Origin: Cupriavidus basilensis
GTDB taxonomy: Bacteria > Pseudomonadota > Gammaproteobacteria > Burkholderiales > Burkholderiaceae
DNA: 64,000 nucleotides
Assembly: GCF_000832305.1 (NCBI RefSeq)
Contig: NZ_CP010537.1
Span: 1,364,001-1,428,000 of the forward strand
Direction: 5' to 3'
Every line of letters begins with the position of its first letter. Position 1 is the stretch's first letter. Of this stretch, positions 55,587 to 64,000 are shown piece by piece. The notes under the pieces are model-generated. The model ran no database searches, was not told the origin of the DNA, and saw nothing but the letters and a program-made list of their open reading frames with translations. Position numbers and translations under genes: made by a program.

Positions 55587-56960
55587 TTAAAGCACGGGCC
55601 GCAAGCCGGTGGAAAGTTGCAGTTCCACCGTGGCGCCCGCCAGGTCCGCCTGGGCCTGGAGGTAGTTGAGGTAGGTCTCGTCCGCAGTGCGTTGCGCGTC
55701 CAGCAGTTCCAGCAGGGAGGCAGCACCCTGGCGGTACGACTGGCGCATGCCGTCCAGCACCCGGTCGGCATCGGCGATCACCGCGTCGCGGTAGCGTTGC
55801 AGGTTGTCCTGCGCAGCCTGGAACGCGGTGAGCGCGTTGCGCACGTCGACCTCGGTTTTCAGCTCGGCCTCGCGCAGGGCCAGCATGGCCTGCGTGACTT
55901 CCGACTCCGCCTGGATCAGCTCGCCGCGCTGCAGCCGCGACAAGGGCAGGGGAATCGATACCGACACGCCCAGCATGCGCGAGCGCGCCGTGGCATCGCC
56001 GTTGGGCTGGCCCTCGTCGTCCGTGGTGCCGCGCACGCCGGGGGTCATGGTCATCGCAAAGCTCACGCTGGGATCCACCCAGCGGTTGGCGCGCGCCAGT
56101 CCCGACTTGTCGCGGGCATTGTCCAGCGTGGCGCGGGCGATCCGGACCTCGTCGCGCGCTTCCATCGCCTGGGCGATCAGCGCGCCGCTGTCGGTGCCAG
56201 GATCGTACGGCTGGAACTCGCAAGCCAGCGGCGCGTTGCCGAAGGCCTCGGCCACGCGCACGCCAAGCTGGACGGACAGCTGTTGCATGGCGGCCTGCGC
56301 GGCGGCGCGCGCCGATCTCACCTCGGCGGTGAAGCGGTCGCGTTCGACCCGCGACTGCGACAGCTCCAGGCCGCCGATGTCGCCGGCCTTGCGGCGGATC
56401 TCGTTGGCGCGCACCACATTGGACAGAGCAGACAGCGTCGATTCCTGCCGGGCCAGGGCCTCGCGGCTGCGGCAGGCTTCGACAAAGGCTGTGGCCGATT
56501 CCTGGTACAGCGTGCGCTTGAAGCCCTGCAGGTTGGCCTCGGTCAGGCGCAGGTTGCTCTCGGCGGCGCGGATGCGCGCACCGCGCTTGCCGCCCAGCTC
56601 GATGGGGATCTCGATTTCGAACTCATGCGTGCGCGGCGGCTTGGGCGACACCGCGCGGCTGGTCTCGATGCTGCCACGGCCGTACTTGAGCACCGGGTCC
56701 GGGCGCACGCCGGCGATCGAGATCTCGGCCTGGGCGCCGCGGATGGTTTCCTGCTGCGCGGACAGGCCGATGTTCTGCCGCTCCACCGTGTCGAGAAAGG
56801 AGGAAAAACGGACCGGCGCGCGGGCCGTGGCCGTGGCCGTGGCGGTGGTGGTGGCGGGCGCATCCTGCGCCCAGGATGCGGATGCCGCCAGCAGCGACGT
56901 TGCCAGGAAGAGGTGGCGCAGGGCGGCTGCCGCTGGCAAGTTCTTGTCTTTGATTCGCAT
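55587..56960 (-). CDS. CzcC-like outer-membrane channel (TolC family)
   Basis: A 457-residue outer-membrane efflux protein. A leader ends near SASWAQ (about residue 34). Two TolC-type repeats are seen: SFLDTVERQNIGLSAQQETI to ALARQESTLSALSNVVRANE, and SFAMTMTPGVRG to TFQAAQDNLQRYRDAVIADA. It would join the CzcB-like adaptor to complete the pump. The start at 56960 has GAGG 8 bp upstream and lies 10 bp after the czcA-like stop. Confidence 0.87.
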   Translation of the reverse strand: MRIKDKNLPAAAALRHLFLATSLLAASASWAQDAPATTTATATATARAPVRFSSFLDTVERQNIGLSAQQETIRGAQAEISIAGVRPDPVLKYGRGSIETSRAVSPKPPRTHEFEIEIPIELGGKRGARIRAAESNLRLTEANLQGFKRTLYQESATAFVEACRSREALARQESTLSALSNVVRANEIRRKAGDIGGLELSQSRVERDRFTAEVRSARAAAQAAMQQLSVQLGVRVAEAFGNAPLACEFQPYDPGTDSGALIAQAMEARDEVRIARATLDNARDKSGLARANRWVDPSVSFAMTMTPGVRGTTDDEGQPNGDATARSRMLGVSVSIPLPLSRLQRGELIQAESEVTQAMLALREAELKTEVDVRNALTAFQAAQDNLQRYRDAVIADADRVLDGMRQSYRQGAASLLELLDAQRTADETYLNYLQAQADLAGATVELQLSTGLRPVL

Positions 56961-56970
56961 GGGATTTTCC

Positions 56971-59900
56971 TCAGGCCTGGCCGGCGGCGCTGGTCGCCGG
57001 GGCATTGCCTTCGGCATCGGTTTCCGATTCCCGGGCCGCTTGCGCCGCGCGCTCGGCGCGGGCTTCGACCAGGTAGTAAAGGGCGGGCAGCAACAGCAGG
57101 GTCAGCAAGGTGGCGGTAAAGAGCCCGCCCACCACCACGGTGGCCAATGGCCGCTGCACATCGCTGCCGAGACCTCGCGCCAGCATCGCCGGCGTGAGCC
57201 CGATGGCGGCCACGGTGGCGGTCATCAGCACCGGACGCATGCGGCTTGCCGCGCCTTCGATCACCGCTTCGCGCAGGCTCAAGCCGTTCTGCGCGCGCAG
57301 CCGGTTGATCTGCGAGATCATCAGCACGCCGTTGAGCACGGCGACGCCAAACAGGGCGATAAAGCCCACCGCGCTGGATACGTTCAGCGTCATGCCGCGC
57401 AGATGCAGCGCAGCCAGGCCGCCGATGGTGGCCAGGGGCACCGCCAGCAGCACCAGCGCCGGCTGGCGCAGGTTGCGGAACTCGGCAAAGAGCAGCACGA
57501 ACATCAGCGCCAGCGTCATCGGCAGGATGACGGCGAGGCGCGCCTGCGCACGTTCCAGGTTCTCGAACTGGCCGCCCCATTCGATCTGGATGCGCTTGTG
57601 GTCGTAGGACACGGCGCGCTCGATGGCGGGCTGGGCCTGCTTGAGGAAGCCGGACAGGTCGCGCTCACGCACGTTCAGGCGCACGATGATGTGGCGGCGC
57701 GCCATCTCGCGCACGATCACGCTTTCGCCGGACACGGTGCTGATGCGTGCGACCTGCGCCAGCGGCACCTTGGCGCCGTTGGCCGCGCTCAGCATCAGGT
57801 CGCCCACGCCAGATGCGCTGGCACGCATGGCCGGCGGGAAGCGCACCGTCATGTCGTAGCTCTTCTCACCCACATAGAGCTGGCCAACCGGCGATCCACC
57901 GATGCCGGTGGAGATCAGCTCGGCCACGTCGGCCGCGTTGATGCCATAGCGCGCGGCGGCGGCGCGGTCCAGGTCGATCTTCAGGTTGGGCAGCGGAGGC
58001 TCCACGTCGATCGCCACATCCGCGGCGCCAGGCACGCCGCGCAGCGCGGCGGCCACTTCGCCGGCAATGCGGCGCACATCGCCCAGGTTCTCGCCGAACA
58101 CCTTGACCACCAGGTCGCTATGGGCGCCGGAAAGCTTGTCCTGCACGCCATCGATCATCGGCTGCATGAAGCCCACCGAGTAGCCTGGCATCTGCGCGTA
58201 GCGCGCCGCCAGCTTGTCGATCAGCTGCTGCTTGGTCATGCCCGAGGCCCACGTCTTGTACGGATGCAGGCCAACGCTGGCCTCGATATGCGAGGGCGTC
58301 CAGTAGTCGGTGCCGTCATCGTTGCGGCCGGTCTGCGTCACCACGTAGGAGACTTCCGGGAACTCGCGGGTTACCCGGCGCAGCTCGCTGGCCATGTCGG
58401 AGGCGCGCTCCAGGGTGATGCCGGGCGGCATCTGCACCTGCAGCCACAGCGAGCCTTCATCCAGGTACGGCAGGAAGTCGCGCCCGATGGTGGCACCCAG
58501 CGCCAGCACGCAGGCGAGCGCCAGCGCGCAGCTGGCGGCCACCCAGCGGATGCGGCCAATGCCGCGCTCCAGCGCGGCGCGGTAACGCACGCCCAGCCAG
58601 TCCAGCACAGGATTGTGGAACACGCGGCGCGGCTTGCGCATGGCAATCCAGGCCAGCCCCGGCACCAGCGCCAGCGCAACGATCAAGGCGCCGATCAACG
58701 CCGCGCCAACGGCGAACGCCATCGGCGAGAACAGCTTGTACTCGATGCGCTCGAAGGAGAACAAGGGCAGGTAGGCCGCAACGATCACCAGCATGCCGAA
58801 GAACATCGGCCGTGCCACCTGCAAGGTGGCCTCGATGGCGTCGCGCGGGGTGAGCGCGCGGTCCTTGTCCTGCTCGCGCCGGCGCAGGATGTTTTCCACC
58901 AGCACCACCGCGCCATCCACCAGGATGCCGAAGTCGATCGCGCCCAGGCTCAGCAGGTTGGCCGGGATGCGCAGGTGGTACATGAAGATAAAGGCGATCA
59001 GCAGCGAGAGCGGAATCGTCAGCGCCACGATCAGCGCCGCGCGCGGGCTGCCCAGGAACAGCAGCAGCACGATGCCCACCAGCAGCATGCCTTCGGTCAG
59101 CGTGAAGCCCACCGTGCGCATGGTGGCTTCGATCAGCGCGGTGCGGTCGAGGTAGGCGACCACCTTCACGTCCTTGGGCAGCAGGTTGTCGTTCAGGTCC
59201 CGCACCGCCTCGTGCACGCCCTCAAGCGCTTGCGATGCGTTGAAATCCTTGAGCAGCAGCGTGATGCCGGAGATCGTGTCGGGGTTGTCGTCCTTGCCCA
59301 GGACGCCGCGCCGCTCCACGTTGCCGTAGCGCAGCGTGCCGAGGTCCTTGACCAGCACGGGGGTGCCGTCCTTGCTCGTGACCACCACGTTGCCCATGTC
59401 GTCGAGCGAGCGCAGCAGGCCCACGCCACGCACCACGTACGATTGTTCGCCGCGGTCGATGACGCTGCCGCCCGCATTGACGTTGTTGGCGTTGAGCGCC
59501 TCGGTGACCTGGGTCAGCGTCAGGTTGTACTGCGTCAGCCGCGCCGGGTCGAGTTCCAGCATGAACTGCGTGGTGAGCCCGCCGAAATTGGTCACGTCGA
59601 CCACGCCGCGCACCTTCTTCAGGCGCGGGATCACGGTCCAGGTCTGCAGCTCGGATAGCTCGCGCAGGTCGCGCGTGCCGGACTCCAGCGTGTAGCGGTA
59701 GAACTCCCCGGTAGGCGAGGTGTACGGGTCCAGCCCCGGCTTGGCGCCGTAGGGCAGGTCAACCTCGTTCAGGCGTTCCTGCAGGCGCTGCCGTGCCCAG
59801 TAGCCGTCGGTGCCATCCTCGAACACCACGGTGATCAGCGACAGCGCAAACAGGCTGCGGGTGCGCAGCACATGCATGCCGGGGGTGGCCAGCAGCGCGC

Positions 59901-60111
59901 GCTCCAGCGGGATGGTGATCTGCAGCTCGATTTCCTCCGCGCCGAGGCCTGGCACCTGCGTCACGATCTGCGACGTAACGTCGGCAATGTCCGGATAGGC
60001 TTCCACGGGCAGCTGCTTCCAGCTGTAGGCGCCGTACAGCGCCACCAGCGCAAAGACCAGCCAGACGATGGCGCGCCGGTTGAAGCATAGGGTGACGAGG
60101 CGGTCAATCAT
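56971..60111 (-). CDS. CzcA-like RND heavy-metal efflux pump
   Basis: A 1046-residue RND transporter of the heavy-metal efflux (HME) family. The fourth membrane helix has DFGILVDGAVVLVEN at residues 393-407, the DFG-x3-DGA-x4-EN form of HME1/HME3-type pumps that export divalent ions (Zn, Co, Cd, Ni); HME4 copper/silver pumps differ there. Both large periplasmic loops and twelve helices are present. It overlaps the adaptor gene by 8 bp. The metal cannot be fixed from sequence. Confidence 0.9.
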   Translation of the reverse strand: MIDRLVTLCFNRRAIVWLVFALVALYGAYSWKQLPVEAYPDIADVTSQIVTQVPGLGAEEIELQITIPLERALLATPGMHVLRTRSLFALSLITVVFEDGTDGYWARQRLQERLNEVDLPYGAKPGLDPYTSPTGEFYRYTLESGTRDLRELSELQTWTVIPRLKKVRGVVDVTNFGGLTTQFMLELDPARLTQYNLTLTQVTEALNANNVNAGGSVIDRGEQSYVVRGVGLLRSLDDMGNVVVTSKDGTPVLVKDLGTLRYGNVERRGVLGKDDNPDTISGITLLLKDFNASQALEGVHEAVRDLNDNLLPKDVKVVAYLDRTALIEATMRTVGFTLTEGMLLVGIVLLLFLGSPRAALIVALTIPLSLLIAFIFMYHLRIPANLLSLGAIDFGILVDGAVVLVENILRRREQDKDRALTPRDAIEATLQVARPMFFGMLVIVAAYLPLFSFERIEYKLFSPMAFAVGAALIGALIVALALVPGLAWIAMRKPRRVFHNPVLDWLGVRYRAALERGIGRIRWVAASCALALACVLALGATIGRDFLPYLDEGSLWLQVQMPPGITLERASDMASELRRVTREFPEVSYVVTQTGRNDDGTDYWTPSHIEASVGLHPYKTWASGMTKQQLIDKLAARYAQMPGYSVGFMQPMIDGVQDKLSGAHSDLVVKVFGENLGDVRRIAGEVAAALRGVPGAADVAIDVEPPLPNLKIDLDRAAAARYGINAADVAELISTGIGGSPVGQLYVGEKSYDMTVRFPPAMRASASGVGDLMLSAANGAKVPLAQVARISTVSGESVIVREMARRHIIVRLNVRERDLSGFLKQAQPAIERAVSYDHKRIQIEWGGQFENLERAQARLAVILPMTLALMFVLLFAEFRNLRQPALVLLAVPLATIGGLAALHLRGMTLNVSSAVGFIALFGVAVLNGVLMISQINRLRAQNGLSLREAVIEGAASRMRPVLMTATVAAIGLTPAMLARGLGSDVQRPLATVVVGGLFTATLLTLLLLPALYYLVEARAERAAQAARESETDAEGNAPATSAAGQA

Positions 60112-61270
60112 GTAGCAGCACTCCGTTCTTCACGACGATGCGTTCGCCGGCCTTGAGCCCGGCCAGGATCTCGACTTGCCCGTCGGCATGCGCGCCCGTG
60201 GTGACCACGCGCGGCTCGAAGCGCAGCGGAGCCTTCTCCACCAGCACGCGCGTGTAGAGCCCGCTTTGCAGCAGCGCGCTGGGCGGCACCAGCAGCGCCG
60301 CGTGCTTTTCGCCCGCGAAGGTCACCTTGGCGAAGAGGCCGGGGCGATAGCGTCCGTCCGCGTTGTCGATGGCCACGCGGACCTTCACGGTGCGGGTGTC
60401 GGGGTCGAGGATCTCGCCGATGTAGCGGACCTTGCCGGTCACGGGCTTGCCGGGGTAGGCGTTGAGCAGGATCTCGGCGGGCTGGCCGACGAAGATCGAG
60501 GCGATGTCTTTCTCCGAAACGCTGGCCGCGAGGTAGACCGTGGACAGATCGGCCACCGTCATGACTGGCGCGCCGTTGTCGTTCCAGAAGCCGCCCTGCG
60601 CGCCTTCGAGCTCGATCACCCGGCCGGCCAGCGGCGCGTGCATGGTGTACTGGCGGTGCGATTGCGGGGCGGTGCCGGCGCCAAGCTGCGCGAGCTGGGC
60701 GGCCGTGGTCACGGCGTCGCTGTTGGCTTGCGCGTAGGCCAGCTGGGCCTGTTCATAATCCTTGCGCGCCGCGATTTCCGCTTCGAACAGGGTGCGTTGG
60801 CGGTCCAGGTTCAGCTTGGCTTCAAGGAGCGCCGCGCGCGCCTTGCTGGCCTCACCCTGAGCCGCGCTCAGCTCGGCGGAATCCAGCGTGAAAAGCGGGT
60901 CTCCCTTGCGCACGGTGTCGCCCAGGGCAGCGTGCAGGCGGACGATGCGCCCGGGCATTGGCGGCACGATCTTGACCAGCCTGGCGGCATCGGGCTCGAT
61001 CGTGCCCGGTACCTCGATGGGGCGTTCCAGCGCTTGCTCGACGACGGTCTGCACCTGCAACCGGGCGCGCAATGGCGAGGCCTCGGGCACCGTGATGAAG
61101 TTGCCTTCGCGGACCGGCTCGGTATTGTGCTTGGGCGTGTTGGCGATGGCGCCGGACAAGCTGGCGCCATCGCAGCCGGCCAGCGCAATACATGCCGCGC
61201 AGACGGCGGCGAGCGCAAGGCCTGGCTGCCGGCGCAGCGGCAAGCGTTGGCGGGTGGTGGGCGTTTGCAT
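60104..61270 (-). CDS. CzcB-like periplasmic adaptor of the RND pump
   Basis: A 388-residue membrane fusion protein with a lipoprotein-type leader (LAGC near residue 33). Lipoyl half AALGDTVRKGDPLFTLDS, helical hairpin rich in Ala/Gln, second lipoyl half HAPLAGRVIELEGAQGGFW, barrel segment FVGQPAEILLNAYPGKPVTG. No His-rich metal-binding extension like that of some CzcB proteins. The start at 61270 has GAGGAG 8 bp upstream. First gene of the efflux set (B, A, C order). Confidence 0.87.
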   Translation of the reverse strand: MQTPTTRQRLPLRRQPGLALAAVCAACIALAGCDGASLSGAIANTPKHNTEPVREGNFITVPEASPLRARLQVQTVVEQALERPIEVPGTIEPDAARLVKIVPPMPGRIVRLHAALGDTVRKGDPLFTLDSAELSAAQGEASKARAALLEAKLNLDRQRTLFEAEIAARKDYEQAQLAYAQANSDAVTTAAQLAQLGAGTAPQSHRQYTMHAPLAGRVIELEGAQGGFWNDNGAPVMTVADLSTVYLAASVSEKDIASIFVGQPAEILLNAYPGKPVTGKVRYIGEILDPDTRTVKVRVAIDNADGRYRPGLFAKVTFAGEKHAALLVPPSALLQSGLYTRVLVEKAPLRFEPRVVTTGAHADGQVEILAGLKAGERIVVKNGVLLHD

Positions 61271-61636
61271 GGTTTTTTCTCCTCGGTCGGTGCACTTGCC
61301 GTGGCGGCAGCCAGGACAGGGGCACCGCTTGTTGCCGGTGCGTCGTCGGTGGAATCACAGGCTCGAGATTCAAGGACGACAGGATTCGACAGGCGTGACG
61401 CATCCCCGGCGCTGCGGGGAGGCAATCCACGCAGGTAACCGGTGATGGGCGAAAGCGCCCGCTTTGCTAAGGGGGGCGGCGCGCAAGGCGGATCTGGCGC
61501 GCACGCGGCCAGGACGCCGAACGCGGAATCAGGCCAGCTGGAACGCGCCGTGCCTTCGGTGCTGCCTACTGGAAGGGTCTGGGTCCATGTCTTTTCTCAG
61601 GCAATCAGGGTGGATCTTGGCGAGCCGGCCTTGCGC
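61271..61636. other. 366-bp gap between the ACT-like gene and the czcB-like gene
   Basis: No convincing gene on either strand. A small hairpin GGGCG-AAAG-CGCCC lies at 61447-61460. No clear promoter for the efflux genes was found; they may be read through from the mgtC promoter. Confidence 0.5.
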
Positions 61637-61993
61637 TCAGGCCGCGGCCAACGCGCGCTCGGGCTGCGGCACGGTTTCCCAGCGCACGGCGCGAACCAGC
61701 GGCTCCAGGCCAAGGCGCTGCACCAGCTTGACCATGCCGGGCCTGCCGCCCGGCTGGCAATGCACCAGCACACGCATCTCGACCAGCTCGCGGCGCTCGC
61801 ACTGCCGGGTGCGCAGGCGCTGCAGCGAGAGTTCGCGCGCGGCCAGCTCCTGGCGGATCTGCTGCTCCAGCCGGGCGCCATAGTCGTCCTTGCAGAGCAG
61901 CACCACCTGGAACAGCTGGGCGGCTGTGCCGCGGCCCGCCTGGGCGGCGCGGCGGTTGGGGGCCTGGGGGAGCATCCAGTTGAACAAACGCAT
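61637..61993 (-). CDS. Stand-alone ACT-like domain related to the MgtC C-terminus
   Basis: A 118-residue soluble protein. It lines up with the C-terminal domain of the neighbouring MgtC: FQVVLLCKDDYGARLEQQIR against YRITTVCTAQEEIRVRGLLL, and MVKLVQRLGLEPLVRAVRW against LEQIVSRISMEKSVSLVRW. So it is a free copy of that regulatory domain, without any membrane part. GGAG lies 6 bp before the ATG; the mgtC stop is 27 bp upstream. A partner or modulator role for MgtC or the efflux system is inferred. Confidence 0.7.
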   Translation of the reverse strand: MRLFNWMLPQAPNRRAAQAGRGTAAQLFQVVLLCKDDYGARLEQQIRQELAARELSLQRLRTRQCERRELVEMRVLVHCQPGGRPGMVKLVQRLGLEPLVRAVRWETVPQPERALAAA

Positions 61994-62020
61994 ATCCAGC
62001 TCCTTTCCTTCTCCTTGGGG

Positions 62021-62725
62021 TTATTCGAGTGCGCCGGCCGGAATGGCCCAGCGCACGAGGGAAACGCTCTTTTCCATGCTGATGCGGCTGACGATCTGCT
62101 CCAGCTTGCCTTCATTGCCGGGCGCGGCCAGCACGTCGGCGCGGACTTCTATGTGTCCGCCGGCGGCGGTGTCCTCGCTGTGCAGGGACTGCAGCAGCAG
62201 GGCGGGCATTTCGGTCAGCGCATGCAGCAGCAAGCCGCGCACACGGATTTCTTCCTGGGCCGTGCATACCGTGGTGATGCGATAAACCATCTCCACTTCC
62301 GGCGCGGTGGCCGTGCCGTTGCGATTGATGCGCTGGCCCAGCATGCGCAGGCCAAAGTTGGCGCACAGGATGCAGGCGGTGCCGATGGCGGCTTCCAGCG
62401 CATGGCCAAGGCCGGCAAGCACGCCGACGGCGGCGGAGCACCACAGCGTGGCAGCGGTATTCAGGCCGCGCACGTTCAGGCCGTCGCGCATGATCACGCC
62501 GGCGCCGAGAAAGCCGATGCCCGAGACGACCTGCGCGGCAATGCGCGCATGCCCCTGCGGATCAAACGTAAAAGCGGAAACCGAAACAAACAAGGCCGCG
62601 CCCGCGGCGACCAGCGCGTTTGTGCGCAGCCCCGCCATGCGCTGGCGCAGCTGCCGTTCGGTACCGATGCAAGCGCCCAGCGCTAGCGCTTCGAGCAAGC
62701 GCAGGGCAAATTCGTGCCACACCAT
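62021..62725 (-). CDS. mgtC: MgtC/SapB family membrane protein
   Basis: A 234-residue protein with four or five membrane helices (about residues 8-145) and a C-terminal ACT-like cytoplasmic domain (about 147-229). Family parts: GACIGTERQLRQRMAGLRTN, SVSAFTFDPQGHARIAAQVV, GIGFLGAGVIMRDGLNVRGL and NTAATLWCSAAVG. MgtC proteins affect magnesium and phosphate economy and ATP synthase activity. The start at 62725 has GGGAG 5 bp upstream. Preceded by a leader of about 270 bp with strong structure. Confidence 0.87.
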   Translation of the reverse strand: MVWHEFALRLLEALALGACIGTERQLRQRMAGLRTNALVAAGAALFVSVSAFTFDPQGHARIAAQVVSGIGFLGAGVIMRDGLNVRGLNTAATLWCSAAVGVLAGLGHALEAAIGTACILCANFGLRMLGQRINRNGTATAPEVEMVYRITTVCTAQEEIRVRGLLLHALTEMPALLLQSLHSEDTAAGGHIEVRADVLAAPGNEGKLEQIVSRISMEKSVSLVRWAIPAGALE

Positions 62726-62875
62726 GAGAACTCCCGTGTCGAGCAGGAGGCACCGGTGAGCCTTGTGCAAATCGCGGGCAAGCGCAGGCAGCGGCGTGCC
62801 GCAACGCAGGCGCGATCAGAAGAATGAAGCCGTATTCAAGAAGAGAGGCGGGACAGGACGTCCGGCCTCGAGAGC

Positions 62876-62916
62876 ACCGTGCCGCAAGCGGGGCACGGTC
62901 GCTAGGGATACCGTGG
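62876..62916 (-). promoter_or_regulatory. Mutually exclusive hairpins in the mgtC leader
   Basis: On the minus strand three segments occur in order: CCACGGT (62916-62910), ACCGTGCC (62899-62892) and GGCACGGT (62883-62876). The middle can pair with the first (6 bp, 10-nt loop) or with the last (8 bp, 8-nt loop), but not both. This is the layout of an attenuator or riboswitch expression platform. No known riboswitch class was recognised and there is no T run after either hairpin. Confidence 0.45.
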
Positions 62917-63003
62917 CCCGTCAGGCGGAGGTGCCGATCCTGGATCGACTACTGTCGTCGGAACAAGTGCTCACTGGGTAGCCCTGGAATTGAGAACCCG
63001 CGT

Positions 63004-63032
63004 ACTGTAGCGGCGCAAGTTGAATGGGTCAA
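63004..63032 (-). promoter_or_regulatory. Candidate mgtC promoter
   Basis: Minus strand TTGACC (63032-63027), 17-bp spacer, TACAGT (63009-63004), giving a start near 62997 and an untranslated leader of about 270 nt before mgtC. The rest of the 483-bp gap (62726-63208) has no gene. Confidence 0.6.
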
Positions 63033-63208
63033 GCACAAAACGGCGGATGCCTGCGATTAATCGATATTGAAGGCTGAATGCATGTAGATTGCCTGAAAAT
63101 CAATCGGACAAGTCTGAAAATAGATCAGAAAATTCCCGAGTCAATTCGTCGCATCGGAATATCTCGCGGCCTCATCTGGCGTGCCGCGAGATTGGCGCAT
63201 TGCGATAG

Positions 63209-64000
63209 TCAGTGCGTCGGCGCCGGCACGGCAGCGCGCCGCGACCGCGCCGCCAGCACCTGGCTCAGGCCCAGCCCGCCGAGCGCCGCCACGGCCGAGA
63301 ACAGGAACACCGAGCCATAGCCCGCATGGCTGGCGATCACGCCGGCCACCGGGCCGGTCAGCCCCAGCGCCAGGTCCAGGAACAGCGCATAGGCGCCAAG
63401 CGCCGAGCCGCGGTTGCTCTGGGGCACCAGCTTGACCGCCTCCATGCCCAGCGACGGGAACACCAGGGCAAAGCCAAAGCCGGTGACGGCGGCGCCGATC
63501 AGCGCCTGCGCGGGCGTTGGCGCAAGCCAGATCAGGGCCAGGCCGGCGGCTTCCACGGCAAACGAGCACAGCGCCACCCGGTAGCCGCCAAAGCGGCCGA
63601 TGCTATCGGCCAGCAGCAGGCGCGCCACCACAAAGCTCACGCCCAGGCTGGTCAGCGCCAGCGCGGCATGGTCCCAGCCGTGGCTGGCGTAGTACAGCGT
63701 GACAAAGGCCGTGATGGCGCCAAAGCCCACCGAGCCCAGCGCCAGGCACAGGCCAAACGGCGTCATATGGCGGAACACCGTGCGAAACGGCATGCGCGCG
63801 CCCTTTACCGTGGGCACCGCTGCCTTGCGCCGGGCCAGCATGAACGCGGCCAGGGCCATGACGGTGGTGACGATGCCCAGCGAGGCAAAGCCCCAGCGCG
63901 CATCCAGCAGCACGCCAACCGGCGCGCCCAGCGCCAGCGCGCCGTAGGTGGTCATGCCATTCCACGAGATCACCTTGCCGGTATGGCGGGCGCCCACGTC
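63209..64000 (-). CDS. MFS transporter (5' end beyond the window)
   Basis: At least 264 residues of the C-terminal two thirds of an MFS carrier of the YfcJ/arabinose-efflux type, read through to the right edge. About eight membrane segments are seen; WNGMTTYGALALGAPVGVLL is the family motif of the fourth to fifth helix and DSIGRFGGYRVAL the second half's loop motif. The stop is at 63209. Function: efflux or uptake of a small compound, unknown. Confidence 0.83.
   Translation of the reverse strand, partial: DVGARHTGKVISWNGMTTYGALALGAPVGVLLDARWGFASLGIVTTVMALAAFMLARRKAAVPTVKGARMPFRTVFRHMTPFGLCLALGSVGFGAITAFVTLYYASHGWDHAALALTSLGVSFVVARLLLADSIGRFGGYRVALCSFAVEAAGLALIWLAPTPAQALIGAAVTGFGFALVFPSLGMEAVKLVPQSNRGSALGAYALFLDLALGLTGPVAGVIASHAGYGSVFLFSAVAALGGLGLSQVLAARSRRAAVPAPTH

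Noticed and set aside
55804..59658. A 1284-codon open frame on the plus strand opposite the czcC/czcA-like genes
   Set aside because: It is the antisense shadow of two well-supported genes in very GC-rich DNA; its translation is His/Arg/Gln-rich low complexity with no domain.
62726..63003. A known riboswitch class (M-box, yybP-ykoY, NiCo) in the mgtC leader
   Set aside because: I could not match the conserved core of any of these; only the alternative pairing is claimed.

Overview
The window looks like chromosomal DNA of a high-GC betaproteobacterium, most likely Cupriavidus or a close relative (Burkholderiaceae). The grounds are: two Bug/TctC-type periplasmic binding proteins without their membrane partners, many LysR and RpiR regulators, a leucine/isovalerate (liu) operon, a CzcCBA-type metal efflux operon, and an H-NS-like protein with a YRN..G..W.G.G tail. 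The genus is an inference. I saw no tRNA, rRNA, insertion sequence, prophage or CRISPR array. Genes are densely packed, with many 4-bp stop/start overlaps.

Layout. 1-2 kb: a MacAB-like export operon (adaptor, ATPase, permease cut by the window edge). 2-5 kb: class V aminotransferase, RidA-like protein and GcvA-like LysR. 5-13 kb: a catabolic block made of a solute-binding protein, an MFS importer, an AtzG-like subunit with an AtzE-like amidase, an RpiR regulator, an N-acyl-D-amino-acid deacylase-type hydrolase and a class III aminotransferase. It probably takes up an acylated or carbamoylated amino compound, strips it and transaminates the product. The same 11-bp GAAACATATGT motif lies upstream of both ends of this block. 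13-17 kb: divergent opgG and bglX (periplasmic glucan). 17-19 kb: two methyltransferase-like genes. 19-24 kb: LysR, Bug protein, M20 peptidase and a second RpiR with TGCAAT half-sites. 24-32 kb: liuD, liuC, liuB, liuA, an acyl-CoA ligase and a divergent TetR.

32-45 kb is mixed: small envelope proteins, a squalene synthase-like gene, a TAXI binding protein, a beta-hydroxyacid dehydrogenase with a decayed GntR remnant beside it, a ferritin-like protein, an O-methyltransferase, two MFS carriers and a thioesterase. An unannotated stretch at 41.5 kb has the form of a small RNA gene: FNR-like box, hairpin, and a terminator with eight T. 45-48 kb: a four-gene DUF4198/DUF3649/PepSY/DUF3325 iron operon behind a Fur box. 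48-55 kb: H-NS-like protein, SerA-like dehydrogenase, a Bug/SMP-30 pair with a near-consensus promoter and operator, a lipoprotein, a trypsin-like protease and a YjfB-type small protein.

55-63 kb reads leftward: an MgtC gene with a long structured leader, a free-standing copy of the MgtC C-terminal domain, then CzcB/CzcA/CzcC-type efflux genes and a small cysteine-containing protein. The end of the window cuts an MFS gene. The most promising undescribed elements are the small RNA candidate, the mgtC leader with mutually exclusive hairpins, the split MgtC domain next to a metal pump, and the RpiR-linked catabolic block.
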